Source: Thysanoteuthis rhombus | Taxonomy: Eukaryota; Mollusca; Cephalopoda; Oegopsida; Thysanoteuthidae | Assembly (NCBI GenBank): GCA_963457665.1 | Contig: OY735219.1 | Location: 21,667,437 to 21,731,436 of the forward strand | DNA: 64,000 nucleotides | Direction of reading: 5' to 3' | Shown here: one piece after another, positions 24,236-34,844 of the stretch | How the letters are laid out: each line of letters begins with the position of its first letter | Numbering within the stretch: position 1 is the first letter of the stretch | Translations under genes and position numbers: made by a program | Notes under the pieces: generated by a model | Databases searched by the model: none | Seen by the model: only the letters and a program-made list of their open reading frames with translations | Told to the model about the DNA's origin: nothing

Positions 24236-24243
<8 letters not shown>
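24118..24243. repeat. Foldback containing the hammerhead: 48-base arms, 28-base loop
   Basis: 24118-24165 is the reverse complement of 24194-24241 except one base (C at 24150 against the expected G), with a 28-base loop at 24166-24193. The right arm carries the 3' half of the hammerhead ribozyme (24170-24229). The left arm is an inverted copy of that 3' half plus its downstream flank. The right arm runs straight into (TA)n. A full-length transcript could fold either as the long hairpin or as the ribozyme, not both. Confidence 0.93.
24170..24229 (+). ncRNA. Type I hammerhead ribozyme
   Basis: All parts are visible in order. Stem I: 24170-24177 (ggattcgc) pairs with 24222-24229 (gcgaatcc), 8 of 8 pairs. 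Core CTGATGA at 24178-24184. Stem II: 24186-24189 (gccc) pairs with 24195-24198 (gggc), loop aaaga. GAA at 24200-24202, with A24203 as position 15.1. Stem III: 24203-24208 (acatga) pairs with 24215-24220 (ttgtgt), two wobbles, loop cctagt. The cleavage triplet GTA ends at 24221, so predicted cleavage is after A24221. The one oddity is G.A at the base of stem II (24185/24199), where a G-C pair is usual, and this may lower activity. Hammerheads are established in Penelope-like element repeats and retrozymes. That this copy belongs to such an element is inference. Confidence 0.82.

Positions 24244-24297
<54 letters not shown>
24240..24297. repeat. (TA)n microsatellite following the hammerhead unit
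   Basis: A pure TA run starting at the end of the foldback right arm. Confidence 0.97.
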
Positions 24298-24429
24298 CAT
24301 AAACTCCTTCCTGCAAAATATTCTTGGATCTCTCATCTTTTACTGCAGACATCAAGAAATAACACTGACTGTAGTGCTTCTAGCACGATAAATAGGTTTG
24401 AAGGATTGATCCTTTCCATGCGACAATTA

Positions 24430-24740
24430 TGCTATTAATCAGCTGTACCTCCCGTTTCAGAATTCAAAATGGCGGACACAAGTAATTGGGATTTTGACAA
24501 TTCTAAGGCATTATTTTAAACAGCGCAGTGATTTGTCCCTTGAGATAAAGCCTCGAAGTGGATGTCCATCCGTTGTAGATTATGATGGTTTAAAATGTGA
24601 AGTAGAAGGGAAAACGACCACCAACACACCAAACTTTTCGGAAGAGCTCAGATTATCGAAAGATACCTCATGTAAAGCATAATTACAAGAGCTCAGCAAG
24701 AACCATAAGTTCAACGATACGTCCACCATCGGTTATTGTG
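24430..24740 (+). pseudogene. Mariner transposase N-terminal relic
   Basis: The translation LSLEIKPRSGCPSVVDYDGL, then KTTTNTPNFSEELRLSKDT and ELSKNHKFND matches the layout of mariner transposase DNA-binding regions: xRSGRPSVVDxDxLK, then xxTxxELAEELGVSxxT, then an HLxxxGKVKKLD-like segment. The catalytic part is absent and at least one stop (after SCKA) interrupts it. It is non-functional. Confidence 0.6.
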
Positions 24741-25379
24741 GTAACAGGAAGAGGAGGAGGAAGAAAAGCAAGTAACTTCTCTTTGAGTAAATTGATTCCC
24801 ATACTTGTAAAACATTGCTATATGGAAATAATCCGAGGGAATTATTTCCGATGAGAATCTTAAATTACTTTTTTTGGCGTCTTTTTTTTACCTTTTCTTG
24901 CATTTTTTTTCTTTTTTTTTTTTTTGTACAATAATGCCAAACTCGTACATTTTATTGTGTTCTAACATTTGGTTTCCTAATGTTGATACACGTTTAATGA
25001 CATCACACCTCTTCCTTTCGTTGTATTTCTGTTGTTCAATGTAACTGGGCTCGACTGACCGACAGACCGAAAAGTGTCTTATTGAGGTGTGGACAAAATT
25101 GAAAAAAAAAAAACAAAACAAAAAACGTACAGAAACTCTCAAGATGTTCCACGTAAAAAAAATCGATTTAAAGTGAAAATACCTTTCATACATCACGACA
25201 TAAGTAAAATAAAGATATTGAACTTCAACATCCCTTCGAAACTTTTGAGGGACCTGTGTAGGTGCGCGCGTGTGTGTTTTCCGTGTGAGAGTGCGTGTAC
25301 GTGTGTATACTGTGTGTGAGTGTTTTTGTGTGTATGTATGCGTTAGTGCATAATACTTTGTTGTTATTGTTGTCGCTAT

Positions 25380-25660
25380 TTCTCCCCCCCCCCCCATTGA
25401 AAGCTTTTGTTCTGGAAGCCGGGAAGCACCCTCCCACATTCACACCGATAACGTTGACTTACCTCTCAACGAGAACAAAACAAAACAGACAAAAAAAGCA
25501 AAAAATCTTTCTTCTACCCGTTTCTCTCTCTCCCTCATTCCGCCTTCTCTCTCTCTCTCTCTCAAATACACACTCTCTGCCCTCGTTTCTCTCCCCTCCC
25601 TCCTTCCCTCTTTCTCTCTCTCTCTCACAAACACACACACACACACACGTGCACGCACCA
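25380..25660. repeat. Low-complexity C/TC/CA tract
   Basis: A poly-C run at 25384-25395, CT-rich DNA at 25510-25628 and (CA)n at 25629-25648. A 167-codon plus frame across this is low-complexity and not credible. Confidence 0.85.
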
Positions 25661-25734
25661 GCCTATTTACTTATTCTTTTGTTTGCTTTATTTCTTTCTC
25701 ATATCTTCGTTCGTTTATTTATATTTTTCCATTT

Positions 25735-26224
25735 ATTAAACACCGTCAATCAAAACTGCCTCCAAAACTGTCAACATGAGTTTTTTTTCAGTTTTTAAAT
25801 TGGTTTGTCAATCAGTTGGGCTGGCCATGTTTGTATCTTACATACAGACCGCACGTATGGAGTCAAAAAGCTGAAAATATAAACATGCACTCTTTATCAT
25901 ATCTAGAAAGAACAGTTTCACTGTTGTAGGTTTTTTTAGACCCCCCCCCATTGGGTTTTCAGTGTAGAGGGGGGGGGGCAAATTTGTAATATAAGTTTAT
26001 GCTAAATTGATCCCTTGCCTGGCAGCATCTACATTTGTTTTTTTTGCTTTTTTTTGTTTTTTGTTGTTTTTTTTTATACGGACTTTTTTAGCCATCGGGA
26101 GAAGTAACTTATTCGTTAATCAACCCTTTATCCAATTTTAATTGATCATCCCCAACAACACACATGCTGCCAATAAACACTGGTTACACTGCGGTTTCTT
26201 TTGAGTGACTAACCAGACCTGTTC
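25735..26224 (-). mobile_element. Repeat A, copy 7 (full length, minus strand)
   Basis: Reverse complement of the family from the 3' end ('ccgtcaatcaaaactgcctc') through 'taatataagtttatgctaaa' and 'ttgatcatccccaacaacac' to the 5' end ('ttttgagtgactaaccagac'). Confidence 0.75.
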
Positions 26225-26600
26225 CTTATATCTATTACTTATTTTTCCCGCTATAGAATGTGTGTAGGGGCATAACGGGAATCAGAATCGGCGGACGGAG
26301 TTCAAGTTTCAGCCGAGGTTGTCTGCGGTCACTTCGCATAGACCCACTTCTCTCCCCCACTATCTTCACATCTATGTGTAAATACGGACAGTTGAAGCTC
26401 TTTTAACCTTCTAAAAGTAAGTCACTCATACAAAAGAAACATTCAGCTTGTTTTCACCGTGGCTGGTTTCAAGCCAGTTGAAGGAGAGTCTCGGGCACGG
26501 AACTTGCAACTAAACCCGTAATACTCACTTGCTACTGAAACCACAATGTTTGAAGCCCTATGATCCACTAGCTGTCGACAGGAGTGAGCAAAAACAAACA
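26225..26600. other. Unassigned DNA
   Basis: No gene or named repeat was recognised between two opposed Repeat A copies. Confidence 0.4.
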
Positions 26601-27190
26601 GGTTTGGTTAATCACTCAATAGAAACTGTCTTCTGAAAGCGATCAATCAACAAATTGGAAAAAGGGGTGATCAATAAATGAATTATTCCAGTCACCTTTT
26701 GCTGAGCTGTGATTACTGAAAGAGTCTGAATTTTCTCAAACAACAAGAGTGAAATCTGTCTGATTCAAACTATCAGGCTAATTTAGTATGAACTCACATT
26801 GTAAATTGAACCCCAAATTAAAAAAAAAAAAACTATGGGAGTGAAAAAAAACAAACAAGAAACCCCCAAAAGTTACTTCTATACATAATAAATGGTAAAT
26901 GCCGAAATTTTTAAGCCTCTGACCCCATTAACGAGGCTTATAAGTGTGATACACATATACATACATAATACTTCCTTGACGAAGTTCTGTTGGGAACGAA
27001 ACGTTGAATTGAAAAAATCTTTTGTACTTAATTAATCTTCCAATATTGTCATTCCAAATCTTACATCGTCGGATCAACCACCACCCATACCAATACTTGA
27101 GCATACATACGTACGTTCATAGTTAGCCAGCTAAACCAACTTGAAAACTGATGTAACTTATATCAACAGTTTTAGTGACAGTTGTGTATC
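26601..27190 (+). mobile_element. Repeat A, copy 8, with nested insertion
   Basis: 5' end 'ggttaatcactcaatagaaa', landmarks to 'aacgaggcttataagtgtga' (26933), then foreign sequence from about 26968 to 27100. The 3' module then resumes ('agccagctaaaccaacttga', then 'aacagttttagtgacagttg'). The insertion sits at the position where copy 2 expanded its minisatellite. Confidence 0.75.
26968..27100 (+). mobile_element. Nested SINE/PLE-like terminus with hammerhead-like core
   Basis: 'cttgacgaagttctgttggg' followed by AACGAAACG. GTTC/GAAC can pair as a stem II equivalent and CGAAAC matches the 3' core, but the 5' core reads TTGACGA instead of CTGATGA. The A/T-rich downstream part contains TTAATTAATC. 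It is not a complete ribozyme. Confidence 0.45.
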
Positions 27191-27309
27191 TCCATGACTT
27201 GTCTACAGGAATAAATCTTGAAGAGAAACTTATGTAGTGAAGTACTAACCTCGATCGACAGGGTATTGACTTGTTGATTCTTCTCCCCTCTCTCGGTGTT
27301 TTTATTTCC

Positions 27310-27870
27310 ATTTTAATCTACACCTTCATTCCTTCCTTTGTTTTTGTTTTTTTCATTTTCATTCTTTAATTCTTTCCTTCTTTTATCTTAAATTCGATCT
27401 TTTCATTTTGTTCTCTTATCTTTCTTATTGATTATCCATTCTTCTCCTTTTCTTTCTTTTTTTTCTGTTTTATATTTTTCTGTCTTTCTTCGTGTCGTTT
27501 CTTTCTTTGTCCTTCTTTCTTTCTCCTTTCTGCCATGCTTCCAATTTTCTTTCATTGCCCCCTTGTGTTCATATAGTCTTTTTCGCTTTGAATTTTTTCT
27601 TTCTTTCTGTCTTTCTTTCTTTCTTTCTTTCTTCCTTTCTTTCGTTCTCAATTTCCTTCTCTCTTAATATCCTTCTTTCCTTCTTTCTTTCCTTCTTTCT
27701 TTCTTTCTTTCTTTCTTTCTTTCAGGTCTTCGGTCTGCCTGTCTTCTTTTTTTCTTTCTTCCTCCCTTCCATACCATCCACTTCTTCCTTCATTCTTTTC
27801 CCTTCTTCCTCTCTTTTTCTTCTACATATCTATTTAACACCCAATCTCTCTCTCTCTCTCATCTCTTTCA
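27310..27870 (+). repeat. Polypyrimidine tract, about 550 bases
   Basis: CTTT/TTCC-rich on the plus strand, with clean (CTTT)n at 27687-27722. It gives long spurious Phe/Leu/Ser frames on plus and Lys/Glu/Arg frames on minus. Confidence 0.92.
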
Positions 27871-27929
27871 TCAACCTCTCTCTCAATCGACTCCGACACC
27901 CCCAATCCACCCCAGTCAATTACCACTCA

Positions 27930-28230
27930 CCGGTTGACGCGTGTCTCTCATCCAAAACCAGCTACGCCCTATTAACTACCCTGATCCACACGCACCCTTG
28001 AAACGGCACAATCGTCATACGCCCGGGGGTGCGGCAACGGCCATGCACACGGACGACAACCAGGGTGCAACAGCTGGCGCGGAGGGTCGGGCCGTGAGGA
28101 ACACTGATGAAAGCGTGCCTACAGTGAATCAACAAAAGACTGAGTGTCTCAGGTCGTTCGGGGCCTTGCTTCAAGGAGGCTTGATCAATGGAGTGGCCCG
28201 TGAGAAGTCTCAGGTTCTCTATCGATAAAC
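27930..28230 (+). other. GC-richer block with 95-codon open frame, unassigned
   Basis: The frame at 27941-28228 has mixed composition (PGGAATAMHTDDNQGATAG, then RAVRNTDESVPTVNQQKTE), unlike the low-complexity frames around it. I recognise no domain. It could be a decayed repeat or a host exon fragment. Neither a clear acceptor with a branch site nor a convincing donor was established. Confidence 0.3.
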
Positions 28231-28655
28231 AGAATCAGAAAGAGTAGGGAAAGCCGGAGAGTCCATCGAACGAAATGTATAGATCGAATCAATGATATTA
28301 ATCCAGATAATTAATCGAAGAATGAATATAAAGTTTCATTTTAACTCTCCAATTCATATTAATGATAAAGGTAATTCAAGAGGGTCAACTTTGGACTGAA
28401 ATCTCCTCCCTATCACTTTTTGATAATCTGTTTAAACAAATTGAAAAATTAAATCTACAGAAGAGTTCCGGAGCGGTTACCTGCGATCTATGAATGCAAG
28501 AATCACAACTGTGGCTGCCTCAAGTTTAAACTTCACTCCTACGTCTATCTCGATTGAAGATAATTACTGCAACTTTTGTATTGTATATATAATGAATAAG
28601 ATATTATAAAAATATATTTTTTAGTATGGATATCTTGTTTATCAGAATGAAATAA
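28231..28655. other. Unassigned AT-rich DNA
   Basis: Nothing was recognised. Confidence 0.4.
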
Positions 28656-28990
28656 GCCCTTGAGTATCTGTAGGATGAGTTTCGTTGATATGTAAGACTA
28701 AACAGTTGCACTTGATTCCGAATCAGTGTCGGGAAATTTTCATTTTATGGATAAAAATTTTTAATGGAATAAAATGAACCTTAGCATATTTATAACGTAT
28801 ATATGTAAGACTTGTCAATTTAGCTAAGAGACCAGCCTACAAAACAATTGGTTGCGATTTCAACTCACGGTAAAGAAGTGTTAATTTCAATTCCTCTAAA
28901 TTTGGTGAGGATTTTTGTTGCTGTTGTTGTTGTTCTTGTTATAGTACTAAAAAAAAGTCAACTCCGGACTTTGACGGGAATTAAACAAAA
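28656..28990 (+). repeat. Dispersed repeat family E, copy 2
   Basis: Same ordered motifs as 1-180, with a roughly 90 base extra segment near 28700-28795. It includes 'agaagtgttaatttcaattc' and 'gtcaactccggactttg'. Confidence 0.5.
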
Positions 28991-29201
28991 TCTCTGTGAA
29001 CGATCAGTCTAGAATCATACGTGATTCTAACAAATCAAAACTTTGCAAAAAAAGTTAACGGGGCGAATTCCAACTGATCGAGATCAAGGCCGGTTTTTCT
29101 GGTAGTCGTCAATTATATGAGCGCCCTAAGTAGCTTTGTATTTAGCGTGTCCATCTCGATTCTTACTAGAAGTCTCTAATAGACTTGTGTTACACTTGAC
29201 G

Positions 29202-29680
29202 TACGTAGTCCGTCCGGAAAGTATCCAACCATTTTGAATATCTCGAGAAGAGGTTGCACGACCTCAATGTAACTCGGCAAGCTCAATGTGCATAAGTGAA
29301 CAGACGTTTTCCAGTTGCGTTACTCAGTCGACAGTGAACCTGTGTATTTTGTGACCGTTGCATTCACAATAGACGACTGAGTCACTTTCCACGTTATGTG
29401 CAGGGTTTCTTTTTGACAAATCATCGCATCATCCTGGTGGTGTACAGTCCATATTTACCCCCTTGCTACTTCTAGCTCCCCCCACAAATATTTCACACCG
29501 TTGATAAGATTAAGGAGAACTCCATGAGGTGGTGATTCTGAAAATGAAGTGTTTTGAAAAGTGGGAAGGTCCCATAGGGTGGAAACTTCAAAGCGAATTG
29601 AGGCACCACTGCCCTTGATAGGCTTTTTGTTTTTTTAAAAAAAATGATATTAAATGGATGGATACTTCCCAGGCACACCT
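29202..29680 (+). mobile_element. Mariner MITE, copy 1 (internally deleted)
   Basis: The left end 'ccggaaagtatccaaccatt' is mirrored by 'atggatggatacttcccagg' at 29654-29673, the inverted terminal repeat pattern of this mariner family. The interior keeps a C-terminal transposase relic: a PYSPDLAPCDFxLFP-like region near 29448-29485 and CFEKWEGP near 29551. The centre is missing. The same deletion appears in 39795-40320. Confidence 0.65.
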
Positions 29681-30107
29681 TGTCGGAAACGAGACAAATA
29701 TATTTTACCTGAATTGGGTTTTTTTTCTGCTGTCAAGCAGGAGCAATATGGCACGATGATTGACAACGTTGACACTTTGACAAACCAATTTCCCAGAATT
29801 AACTTGTGGTTGTAGCAACAAAAAAAGCTGTTACATCCATTGTCTACCTTGGAGGACGTTGAGCTTGTTGGGGTGTGCAGAATTTTCATTTTTCATGTGT
29901 TTCCTCATTTGATATTATCACGTGATCATTTTTTTCTATAATTTCATGTTGCTCCTACCTGTTCAGTTGTCTCTCCATTTCTTTTTTTTTATTTTTCTTC
30001 CTTTCTTTCTCTTCTTCTTTGTCTACCTGTCTTTTGTTTTCTATATCAATGTACAGTGAGTGCGAAATGTTCCCGATACATTAAAGACGGTTCATTTCAA
30101 AATCTTT
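29681..30107. other. Unassigned DNA
   Basis: A TTC-rich stretch at 29975-30030. Nothing else was recognised. Confidence 0.4.
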
Positions 30108-30212
30108 CATCATCATCATCATCAGTCTTTTAACGTCCGTCGTTGGACATAGACCTTCCCCAGGATTCGCCACACTTCTCTATCATGGGCATCGCGGAGC
30201 CAATATAGCTTC
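30108..30212 (-). pseudogene. RTE-type LINE, extreme 3' end (about 105 bases)
   Basis: Six CAT units (the tail) then a segment nearly identical to 10317-10400 ('gtcgttggacatagaccttc', 'cttctctatcatgggcatcg'). It is strongly 5'-truncated. Its high similarity to 10317-10400 suggests a recent shared source. Confidence 0.85.
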
Positions 30213-31260
30213 AAATTGACAAAATTTAGCCCATAGATGGAAAAATACGAAATTCAAAAGAGTCAGATTGAACATCGGAAATGTACGTACAAAGATCAGA
30301 AATATTTGGTCCAAATTCAATTTTGAAGGTGGATAAGGGTGCTAGAATAAATTTTTTTTAATGTATCGTACACTTTTTGCATTCTCTGTGTATCACAAAC
30401 TATGTGCGTGCGTGTCTCTCTTTCTCTCTCTCTCTCTCTCTATCTCTGTCTCTCTCAGTTCTAACCTTCGTTATCTCTAAACTCACCCAACCCTCTACGT
30501 CTCTCTCTCTCTCTCTTTTGAGAACTAAGCGAACACAACAAGTCGTGCCTTCTACCGTCATTCATCTCGACAACCGATTTCTGGCGCATCAAACAGGTTT
30601 TCGCAGTTGAAGCGGCGGATACAAAACGAAGGGTAAAAAGGTGGTAACAGCCGGTGGTACACGCGTGGGGCAGGGGAGTGGGGGGGTAGGAAAACCATCC
30701 TTCCCGCCGGGCACTCGCCAAACCATCCTTCCCTACCGGGCACTCACCAAAGATGAAACCCAGCCAAATCGTCGTGAGACCAATGTCCTTATGCAATCAC
30801 TTCTTCATTCTTCTTGACTTGACGCCAAATTCGGTTGAAACTTGACGATTGTCTTCGGCTCTTCGGCCCATTGTTTGATAAAACGTCTTCTGATGTGTTC
30901 GTATTCGCTACATTACATAACAAAGCACAGGTGGCTGGTGTGCAACTGGTACCCAGAAGTTGAGAAGTGCTGTTCAAAAGTACTAGTGTAGTGATGCTCA
31001 TTATCAGAGGTTCGGTAAGAAAAAAAATAAAAATATAAAAATAATCCAAATCAGGGCAAGTGGTTTTCGATCTGATGATAGTAAAAGGTATTTTGAGATA
31101 CTTTGTCGCAGTCACTAATATAATATTGTAATGTATTGAATTTTTCTATTCTATTTTCTTAAGCCATGGTGTGATACCAACTTAGGCTTCAGATATGCCA
31201 AGGTACGAGGCTACCCTTAACTAGGCATTTGTATACGAAGGTGGGACAATTTGGAAAGCC
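30213..31260. other. Unassigned DNA with TC runs
   Basis: TC runs at 30416-30460 and 30498-30518. 'aaccatccttccc...ccgggcactc' occurs twice at 30692-30752 as a short tandem duplication of about 35 bases. No gene was recognised. Confidence 0.5.
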
Positions 31261-31261
31261 A

Positions 31262-31320
31262 AAAATAATGAGACAAATGAAATCTCTTTATTTAATTTGA
31301 CATGTTTCGTTAGACGTATT
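31262..31320 (-). other. PLE/SINE-like terminus with hammerhead-like core (minus strand)
   Basis: Minus strand: CTGAAGAAG (part of the adjacent palindrome), 'ctaatacgtctaacgaaaca', then 'tgtcaaattaaataaagaga'. The CTGAAGA...CGAAAC layout parallels the hammerhead core at 24178-24204 but lacks CTGATGA and a clean stem II. Confidence 0.4.
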
Positions 31321-31401
31321 AGCTTCTTCAGAAATAAGTGGGTAATACAAGTGGGTGTTTATAAACACCCCCTTGTATTCTACGCTTATTTCTGAAGAAG
31401 T
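31321..31401. repeat. Imperfect palindrome, 40-base arms
   Basis: Left arm 31321-31361 and right arm 31362-31401 are reverse complements with a few mismatches. The centre is a perfect 18-base palindrome (gggtgtttataaacaccc, 31353-31370). Confidence 0.88.
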
Positions 31402-31859
31402 TAAGATGGAGGATTTTCATGAGTAACATCATCTTCTCATAATACATCCCAATGAACTTGCAAATGCATGAAATAATAATACAAACGCAGAACAAGAATC
31501 AAAAGTTCATTGAAACGTTCACCATAAAGTTTGAATGTAATTATAGCTAGATCAAGTAACCCTGAGTAAAAGATGATTTTAGATAAGAAATACCTTATTA
31601 AGAAAGGCCCCTTATTGGATTTCAAGTATATCTGACAAAAACTGCCGAGAAAATCGATTTTGAAGCATAAAGCTTAAACGCCATTATTGACAGATCATAT
31701 GACCCTGATTGGAAGATCTATCTTGGTATCCATCTTATCAAGGGACATCTTTCTACCAAGTTTCAAGTAAATCAGACTTAAAACAGCTGAGAAACACTAT
31801 GGGGACACACCTACCAACCCACTGACAGAGCCTCTTAGAGAGAAACAAATTAAGTAAGG

Positions 31860-32225
31860 AAATAATGTTGAGCAAAAGGGTAGCAAAATAAATTGTCCAT
31901 CCCCCCATATCTTCAATTTACAAAGACTGTCACGTGACATACGTAGGCAAAATATCAAGACCTATTAAGAAAAGGCTATGTGAACGACGGAAAGCCTCAA
32001 TCCTAGATGATACTTTGAACGCTTTAGCAAACCATAAAAACAATTGCAGTCATAATTTTGACCTGGAAGAGGCCCAACTAATCAGGAGCAAACATGACAT
32101 CACAAAACGCAATAGCATGGAATCCGCCCTTATTTTGAAATGTAGCACTCTACCACATCGCCCTGACCCTTTTCATATTGCACCCGCTATGACCAAATTA
32201 GTTTTGAAACCGCAATCAACATAGG
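31860..32225 (+). pseudogene. Penelope-like element GIY-YIG endonuclease remnant
   Basis: The translation reads IYKDCHVTYVGKISRPIKKR, then LCERRKAS, NALANHKNNCSHNFDLEEAQ, then RNSMESALILKC. This follows the GIY-YIG endonuclease of PLE polyproteins: a Cys-x-x-Cys-like start (here the first Cys is lost), YVG for YIG, a conserved Arg in KKRLCERR, ALAxHxxxxxHxFD, and the closing ExxxI/L segment. A stop lies upstream in frame (near 31892) and no reverse transcriptase precedes it, so this is a fragment. PLEs are the group known to carry hammerheads, which is relevant to 24170-24229. Confidence 0.75.
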
Positions 32226-32960
32226 TGACGATAATACATATGAGATCGAATAAACATCCTACAGATAACCCCAAAACATTTTCTCATACGCACAAATCAG
32301 TACTGACGCCTTGACAAACCTTTCTAAATCCTCTACTCCCTTTCACATTTATAAACCTACATACCCATAACTTGATCACAGCTACACACACACACACACA
32401 CACAAACATATGTTAACTCATAAACACCAACCTATGCACCCATAATTGTTCGAAGCCACACACAACTTAAAACATACAAGCATAGCGAAGAGCTATTTAC
32501 AAAAAAAAAAACCCGTAACATGATCTACACATACACCAACTTAAGATAGAAACACACAATAAATAGCTGAAACAAAACGATAACAGCCACAAACGGTCTT
32601 CTCCCATTTACCCCCCTACTTTGAGGCTTGACTTATTTGACGTCTTTTCAATCGACATCCTCGTTCCGTCCGTCGTCATTAGTTTTTGGTTTACGTAGTA
32701 TATTTCTTTTCCACTTCTTACCCAGAATGAATGCAATAATCTTAGTTAACAATACCCCGTGTTAACCTTTCAAACTGTTGTGTGAACATACTGACACAGG
32801 ACACAAGAACGGGTATTTACTAGTAATTTTAATAAGGAAAAGAATAAGTAAAAGAAGGAGAAAACTACCTTGCTAATAGTTGTTACAGTTGTAATAGAAA
32901 GAAAGAAAGAAAGGCATTGGGAAGCAAAGAAAAATTGTGATGGTGGTGGTTGTAAATAAT
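32226..32960. other. Unassigned AT-rich DNA
   Basis: A CA run at 32384-32404. Nothing else was recognised. Confidence 0.4.
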
Positions 32961-32965
32961 GCCTC

Positions 32966-32967
<2 letters not shown>

Positions 32968-33025
<58 letters not shown>
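32968..33025. repeat. (GA)n microsatellite
   Basis: About 29 GA units. Confidence 0.97.
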
Positions 33026-33026
<1 letters not shown>

Positions 33027-34423
33027 AAGCTCTAAGAATAAAGGCGAGAATTGGTGGTGCCAAAGAAAAGCAGATTTTGCTGCAGACATCGGGTCGGGTC
33101 GGGTTGTCGGATTCTTTGTCTGCTAATAACCATTCTGGTCCCATTCTGACTGGCGCCTTTCACTAATTGAAACTTCTTAACACGATTGTTTGAAGTCAGC
33201 ATTTGATGTTGGCGCCCAGACCTTGCGGTCTGATGATGACGTCACGTGATGGTCAGTGAGCCTGACACAGTTACACACCTCTTCCTTGCCTTGGCATTTC
33301 AGTCTCTCCCCTACGCCTGACCCCCCCTACATCAACCCCCGCAGACTTTCGAGATTTTACTCATATTTTTTTCTTCTTCTTTTCTTTTTTTTATGCTGTT
33401 GTTTATATCATCCTTAAATTACTCAAAAAAATGGAAAAGCACAAAAGAAATGAATTTTAGGCACTTAGCCATCTTGAGTGTTGGTCGGCCAGACAAAAAT
33501 GCTGAGTCACTAAGGGAATTCCTTATCGTCAGCCTCGTCTTTGTTTTGTCTGCTACTTCGCCTTGTTTCTTCCGCCATGATGTGTTTCTTTCTTTGTCAT
33601 TTTTTTTTTTTTGGCGTTTTGTCTTCCTCTTACTTCAGTTATTCTTGAACTGTGTGCCGTGACACAATGGTGTGCCGCGAATATGATCCCAGGTGTGCCG
33701 CATGAATTTATCCAAATACTCAAACATGTATTCGAAACAAATTACTTCCATTAAATTTGAATAGTTTCAACTTTCATTTTAATCTTAGTTGTTTTTAACA
33801 CAAGTTTCTGTTTGGGTTTCCTATCCAACTTTCGACTCGGTAAAAAAAAAAAATTAGTTAGATTTGAAATGTGTTACAATACTTCATCCAACATGAAAAA
33901 TAAAGATATATTTAGAGTCTTGAACGTGTCCGGTACGGTCATTGAGTCTGTCCAGCTTCTGCCACAAGGTTGCCAGTCAGTCGGTTTCAGTGCTAGATTC
34001 AATAAAATCTCAACCGTTTAAGCAACCAGTGAAAGGGCGAAGGGGTAATGAATACGTATATCAGTTATGATGATTCAGAAGTTTCGTTCATTGATCGCTA
34101 AAAATGTTTCTGTCTAATCCATTTCATCTCTGTAGTACGTTGATTTGCAGTACACCCTTTCATTACTACTTCAGAGTTTACTGCTATGTAAAAAATAGGA
34201 TGTTAATCAAAAAATTCCTCCTCGAACTGGAAATTCTTCACAGGATATAGCAATGTATATTCATATCTTAGAGGAGTATATATTTGGTGTGCTGCGTGAG
34301 TCAAATGTGAAGGCATCCCTCTCCTGAGAGGACTTTTAAAACTGCACATCCATAAGATGTTTTAGGGTGCTTGCTGCTGTTGAGTTATGTAGCAGTGACC
34401 TTCGCCTTCTCTATAAAAAAAAC
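33026..34423. other. Unassigned DNA, possible hAT-like relic at 33640-33730
   Basis: Three 'gtgtgccg' motifs at 33651-33700 and one related 'ggtgtgctgcgtgag' at 34286 resemble a motif found near ends of some hAT repeats. The 33393-33662 frame has no recognisable domain. Otherwise nothing was recognised. Confidence 0.35.
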
Positions 34424-34690
34424 CTACATCTCGTCACTTTTGTTACTGTTTGAGCTACACGTGCTAGGCTTAATGTGTGTGTAGTGCGTTCGACGTTTTG
34501 TTTTTCTCTCTCAAGTCAACGGTCGACGATCGCATTGAGAAAGTACATGCTGTGATGTGTGGAAATCGTCGCCTGATTTTCACACATCGTAACCCCCTTC
34601 GAAAACGCCACTGACAGTCAGTCAACTATTTCTTTCTGGCAAGTGAGACTCAAATACTAACCAACATGGCGTACATTTTCTTCTTTATAC
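34424..34690 (+). mobile_element. Mariner-derived foldback unit, copy 2
   Basis: The left end 'acatctcgtcacttttgtta' and the right end (minus strand 'gccatgttggttagtatttg', 34651-34670) both match the left end at 14950-14990, so the unit has inverted ends. The interior keeps a relic with the order DDR.EK..A.....R. similar to 14890-15190. About 265 bases. Confidence 0.6.
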
Positions 34691-34844
34691 AAAAGGTCAG
34701 AGCTACCCCAACACATTATGATAATAGGGACACACTGAAACATCTCACCGATGGGCAGTTTTAAAAGTTTGGTTTCTTTTTGGACAACCCTATTATATTT
34801 CTTAGGGTCCCGCCTTATAAAGTTTGAGAATAGCTGTTTGACTA

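Noticed and set aside
25295..25798. 167-codon plus frame
   Set aside because: Crosses poly-C, TC and CA runs and the end of Repeat A copy 7; low complexity.
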